From assembly GCF_914767665.1 (NCBI RefSeq), contig NC_059504.1, positions 44,113,720 to 44,177,719 of the forward strand: 64,000 bases of DNA, read 5' to 3'. Source of the DNA: Harmonia axyridis. Lineage: Eukaryota; Arthropoda; Insecta; Coleoptera; Coccinellidae. Positions 59,611 through 64,000 of this stretch are shown piece by piece (position 1 is the stretch's first letter; each line of letters starts with the position of its first letter). Both the position numbers and the translations under genes were made by a program. The notes under the pieces are model-generated. The model had not been told where the DNA came from, did no database searches, and saw only the letters and a list, made by a program, of their open reading frames with translations.

Positions 59611-59934
59611 CTGCAAATCAAGTGGGCAAATTGAATTCCTGCATTCATTCGATGGGTTTAAAATTACTATGGAGCTTATTGGTCGATTTTAAGCGCGTCT
59701 AGGACGATATATGTGGGAGCAACTGGGAATTCGAATCAGATAATACAGATTTTCAGCAGTTTTCACTTAGGGTTTCATTAACTTTAATGTATTTTTTTGT
59801 TGTGGTATCGAAATTGCTGTGGAATGCACTAGGAGGCATGATGTATCAATTTCAATTTATATGTGATTCTTTTATTCATTCATAAACTTGAATATATACT
59901 CAGTACTTTAAACATTTGATAATCAAAAACAGAA
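59611..59934. other. GEF intron upstream of the first visible exon
   Basis: No recognised feature. Confidence 0.3.
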
Positions 59935-59938
59935 GATA

Positions 59939-60820
59939 TGTAGGATTCAGTTATTGTTCCCTGTAAATAATTGAGATGGTCAACCGGATGCTTGGATACC
60001 TATTAGTGTTGAGGGCATGACAGTTTCAATGAATTTACAGGGAACGAATTATTATTGTACATATAATGTAAAAAGGATGTGTTATTTTTCGAGGTGTCGA
60101 AGATATGTCATGGAGTTGTAAATCTTGAAGAGATTTACTGAGGGGTTGTGAAAGTTCGAAGACAATACGGTCGTACCAGATGTGTCACATCTGTGTATCA
60201 GGTTCTAGTCCTTCGAGAATAATCGATTTCCAGGAATCCGCGAAGATCTTTGTGGGCGGTACGGCAAAGCTCTTATTGGACTAGGGGATGGTACTTTCCC
60301 TAAGGGTGTTGTCAAGCCGAAAGAAGGGAGGTCGATATTCGAGACAGGGTAGTTCCAATCGCCAGAGTTCAAACTAAGCCGAAGACGAAAAAAGTTCAAG
60401 TTAAGACGAAGACGAGTAAAGTTCGATCTAAATCGAAGTAAGAGTAAGTTCTGTCGGTTGAAACTTAAGACGTAAGACAAAAAGACGGTTCGCGGACTAG
60501 ATTAAGAAGAGTCGCGAACAAATCAAAGACGAGACGACCAAAAACTTAAGTACGACAAAGACGTGATAATCGAAGACGTTTCGAGTAATTAAAACTAGAG
60601 TTAAAGACGAAATTCAGTACCGTAGTGAGAAACTTGTAATTAGGACGTTATTAGGATCTTCTCAATACTGAGTTTGTACTGTATAATTGTGGCTTTGTAA
60701 ATAGATGTAAATAATTCGAAAGAGTTTAATTATTACAAACCCGAACAAAGTCACGGAGAAGAAGACGAAAGACCAGGTAATCGAATCATACCTCTAGGCG
60801 ATCGATTAACCAAGCCTACA
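59939..60820. mobile_element. Solo LTR-like repeat, copy 2, with 4-bp duplication
   Basis: 882 bp, TGTAGG...CCTACA, flanked by GATA on both sides (59935-59938 and 60821-60824). Aligns along its length with 37597-38464. The perfect 4-bp duplication supports integrase-mediated insertion followed by LTR-LTR recombination (Ty3/Gypsy or BEL/Pao; not resolvable here). Confidence 0.85.
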
Positions 60821-60838
60821 GATATTTACCTAAATTAT

Positions 60839-61235
60839 TAAGTTAGGTGAACAATTATTTGAATAATTCATTCAAACAAATATTCATGCTTGATTATTCA
60901 TGAGTAGTCATGAAAATTCAACTATTCGTTGAATATTCAAGGAGTATTCATTGATTATTTAATGAATATTAGTGATTATTCAATGAATATTCAATCCAAA
61001 TTCAACTCAGTGAAATGTAATTATTCAAAAGGCAGCGCTACGATTATAGTTCTATTAATGAATAAGAACCTCTTCACTCGACGTATTTCGCGAAACACCA
61101 CTCGAGTTGCGTTCTCGTGACTCGCTGTAAAATCGAATATTTTCTATGCTCTTATGATACTATAATTGTTTATTCAATGAATATTAAGTAAATATTCAAT
61201 GATTATTCAGATAATACTCATTCGAATATTCCACT
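60839..61235. repeat. Degenerate TTATTCAATGAA-type array, interrupted
   Basis: TATTCA and GAATAT motifs recur at roughly 10-14-base spacing (TGATTATTCAATGAATATTC and variants) from 60839 to 61015 and again from 61160 to 61235. Between them lies non-array sequence containing the hairpin repeat. Confidence 0.6.
61075..61165. repeat. Hairpin repeat, copy 2
   Basis: CGACGTATTTCGCGAAACAC then CACTCGAGTTGCGTTCTCGT and ATCGAATATTTTCTATGCTC parallel 40309-40425, lacking the second hairpin arm. Confidence 0.6.
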
Positions 61236-61699
61236 CAAAAAACCTAGCCTCCGATATTTGACTAGATCTTCGTTGATATCTAGCAATAAATATGCAAAAA
61301 TATCTCATGAGGAAAACTAATATGGCGTCCATAAGAAAAAAAAAGAAGCCTATCGCGTCTCTGGAACAATGCAAAACAGAACTCTCGAGAACTATTGGAG
61401 ATAATTTGGATCTGTTGACACCAACACACTAATCTCTAAATAACGCAACTTTTCGGTTTTCGATATCCCTGTAGTGCCATCTAAATAATTCTAACCCTGT
61501 ATAGCTCGTAGGCACGGAAATTATATTAAAAAAATAAATGCCATGAAGTTATGTATCAGATAATAATAATAATAATAAAAAATGTATTCCAACAATATTT
61601 CTCGTATTATTACTTAGTTTTCAAGCTCTCAAAAAACACTCATTATATTTACGAAAATAAAATTTACGATCTGTAACTATCAAAATTGAAGGAATATTT

Positions 61700-62150
61700 T
61701 TGCGATGCGAGGAACATTCTACTTTCAGTTGAAGTGTTACCAATTATGGAACGTCGTTTCCATCATAACCGTTTCGAAGTTTTAAATTGACACTACAAAT
61801 TCTCAACTAGAAAAATGTCTATAATTGAAGTGTCCACTCTTATCCTAAACGTTGTTAACTGTTGAACGTCAATCCCTTTTTACCCATTCCGACAGAAGTG
61901 CCAATTGGAGCATTGGAACTTCACTTCTGCCTATCATGTTAAACTTTTGACAAATGCTCAGATGAAACTTGCAGGAGGTATAACTCGATTATATTGAGAG
62001 TAAGTTAAGGATCTTTATGTCTATATTACGCCTCTGAGAGGCACGTTTTACTTTTAGGGGAAGTGTTGCCAACTGTCGAGCGTCAGATCCTTTATGACCA
62101 ATTCGAAGTTGGAAACTGGCACTATAGATTTTCAACCGGAAAAAACGAGT
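61700..62150. repeat. Diverged tandem duplication
   Basis: 61710-61816 and 62047-62146 are similar along about 100 bp (GTTGAAGTGTTACCAATTAT against GGGGAAGTGTTGCCAACTGT). A weaker third copy starts about 61848. Non-coding. Confidence 0.5.
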
Positions 62151-62179
62151 ATATACACACATCGTCAAAAGTATCGGCC

Positions 62180-63900
62180 CCTTATATCAACTCTCAACTT
62201 GTTGAATCTAACATGATAATTTTTTGTGTGTGGAATCTTATCACTTAAATGAAAACAATAAACCAGCAAAAAATATTTCTTGTTTGGGAGAATACAGGTG
62301 TATTCGAAAAACGAGAGTTGTATTATTGAGAATATTCCGTGGAAAATGCCGGGACATCCAATTTCTCAGTTTGACCGAGCAAGAATAGTAGCCTTACATC
62401 AAGAGGCTTTGTGACTGTACTATAGGTACCAGGGCACTGCGGGGTTGAAGAAAATGAAAAAGCTGATGAACTTGCAAAAAGTGCATCAAGGTTAACACCT
62501 GCTGGACCTGAGCCTTTCTGTGGGCTAGGAAAAGACCAATATAAAGCTGCGGTCTACCTATGGGAGTTGAACAACAGATTAATCCACTGGACTAACACTC
62601 CTAGACTTGTTCAGGCAAAGAAATTCGTGACGATTTCACCTACCTACGCCAAAAAGCTCTTGAAGCTGTCACGAGCCGAGCTTCGGTGATGGTGGGACCG
62701 CTGACGGGGCACTGTCGGTACAAACATCATTTGTACCGAATGGGAAAGTCAGCAGACGAGATTTGCAGGCTCTGTGGATCAGAAGTAGAAACAGCCGAAC
62801 ACATGGTATGCAAGTGTCCGGAGCTGGATGACCTAAGAACCATTCACATGGATAAGCCGGTCCTAAATACCAGAGAGGTAACGGCCAAGGCCCCTAAGGA
62901 GGTTGTCAGTTTTATTAACGTCATTGACGACCTCAATGGGTTTCTATGAATGAGTAGGATAGAGAACAAAAATCTGCATGGTCACAGTTCCCAGAAGGCT
63001 TACCGAATCAAAACGACCCCAGTTCAAATAATAACAATAAGAGTCTTTGTCGAATCACCAGATTGTGCAACGTTTGAATATTCCACGGACGGCGCATAGT
63101 GGCCCTTTCCCTGGAAGCCGGCATCGTTGCCCAGAGACCGGTGCCTGGTCGATACAGAGTAACATATCCAAGGGAAGACCAATATATCACCAAATTTACT
63201 TGAAGGAAGCGAACGGTATTTGTAAGAGCCCTTCAAAGTCATTTTTTGAGGACCTACAGACGGGCAGTCTCAATGTGTACCATAAAAGACGGTTGCATTC
63301 CTCAAATCTAAGGACGAAAAGACCTTTTAGTGTACCTCGGCTATCACCTGTACATAGAGCTAACTGTCGGCAATGGGCAGAACACCACCAAGACTGGCTT
63401 TTACCACAATGGCGCAAGGTATTTTTATCGAGTTAGTCACGATTTGGTCCACAAAGTGATAGTCGACGAGAAAGAGTTTGGAGAGGTCCAGGCAGAATAG
63501 AGCGACTCAATTTCGCCCGGGAAGTTGTGCCCTTTCAAGGCGGATCAACAATATGCTGAGGCTGTATATATGTACACGCCAGCAAACTCGCCAAATATGA
63601 ATCCAATTGAGCAAGTGAGGGATTAATTAGGGAGAGAAATATCCAATTACCAAAACCCATCTTCAACTTTTCAGGAATTGAGTTTAGCCCTTCAGGAAGA
63701 ATGGACGATATGCCTGAAAATTTGATTGATTGCTTGATTCGTGGCTTATTGGGCAGTTGACTGAAAAAAGAGGTGGTTATATGGACAATCGAATTTGGAT
63801 TCAGTTGTGGAATAACTATAATTAGTCAAAAAGGAATAATCGATAAATTTGGGTTTTCTGTCATTTTTCCTATTTTGTCTCATCCTGCATGAAGCAAAGA
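62180..63900 (+). mobile_element. Tc1-like element split by a LINE insertion
   Basis: The transposase N-terminus is at 62346 (MPGHPISQFDRARIVALHQE). It is interrupted after 62412 and resumes after 63040 with SSNLRTKRPFSVPRLSPVHR and ANCRQWAEHHQDWLLPQWRK, then PNMNPIEQVRD. First Asp motif region at 63420-63440 (FLSS... shifted), Glu in NPIEQV. Multiple stops. End not defined. Confidence 0.75.
62413..63040 (+). mobile_element. 5'-truncated LINE copy inserted in the Tc1 element
   Basis: RNase H end VPGHCGVEENEKADELAKSA, then GLGKDQYKAAVYLWELNNRL and, after a frameshift near 62688, CRLCGSEVETAEHMVCKCPE (intact C-x2-C-x8-H-x4-C knuckle), ending DDLNGFL and stop at 62949. The 3' UTR ends TTCAAATAATAACAATAA. 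Flanked by GAGGCTTTGT (62403-62412) and GAGTCTTTGT (63041-63050), a 10-bp target duplication with one mismatch. Confidence 0.85.
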
Positions 63901-64000
63901 GTAACAAACAAAGACTTTCTATCAAACATATTACAGTTGAAATAGAAGAAAATATTCATCTAATTTCCAGGACATAGATTGTTCATTTCTTGAGAAACCT

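Noticed and set aside
37597..60820. The two LTR-like repeats as the ends of one full-length LTR retrotransposon
   Set aside because: 22 kb apart with a GEF exon pair and other elements between them, no gag-pol, and copy 2 has its own target duplication.
61563..61580. AATAAT microsatellite
   Set aside because: Short simple repeat of no special interest; similar runs at 10377-10400.
1..64000. CRISPR arrays, bacterial operons, rRNA or tRNA genes
   Set aside because: None seen. The repeats present are eukaryotic transposon ends, and no cloverleaf candidate was convincing by eye; tRNAscan-SE would settle the tRNA question.

Overview
This is eukaryotic DNA from an insect, most likely a beetle; a ladybird is possible but is only a guess. 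The evidence is multi-exon genes with GT-AG introns, AT-rich introns, and a dense load of Tc1/mariner transposons, non-LTR retrotransposon pieces, hAT-like MITEs and many short elements whose ends read CAGGGTG...CACCCTG with TA flanks. There are no bacterial operons, rRNA or CRISPR arrays, and I saw no convincing tRNA.

Two host genes are visible and lie tail to tail. The last five coding exons of PIGA (plus strand, 89-2085) encode the C-terminal 244 residues of the GPI-anchor GlcNAc-transferase catalytic subunit. On the minus strand a PLEKHG5-like Rho guanine-nucleotide exchange factor runs from an exon at 59610 down to a stop codon at 2916. I assembled 14 exons from splice sites and reading phase. 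Every junction keeps frame, and together they give 831 residues with a complete DH-PH core and a serine/proline-rich tail. The 5' end of this gene lies beyond the window.

Almost everything else is intron of the GEF gene filled with mobile DNA. The most notable element is an apparently intact two-ORF LINE (about 42.4-46.9 kb; ORF1 295 aa, ORF2 974 aa), antisense to the host gene. Others are: four copies of a mariner-like DD41D element, two sharing one internal-deletion junction and two forming a 0.7-kb inverted pair; two related mariner elements of another lineage plus 3' fragments; two irritans-like mariners; Tc1-like elements at 28.5, 31.2, 50.6 and 62.3 kb, the last split by a LINE insertion with a target-site duplication; two solo-LTR-like 0.87-kb repeats with TG...CA ends; and several TIR or foldback elements.

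Unexplained structure includes three near-perfect palindromes (27.1, 30.1 and 34.3 kb), a foldback element with roughly 270-bp arms (56.7-57.6 kb), a degenerate TTATTCAATGAA-type array at 60.8-61.2 kb interrupted by a hairpin sequence also seen at 40.3 kb, and relatively GC-rich non-repetitive patches at 38.6-39.2, 54.2-54.6 and 56.0-56.6 kb that could be regulatory. I found no novel multi-gene system. The window is best read as a large gene whose introns are a transposon graveyard containing one potentially live LINE.
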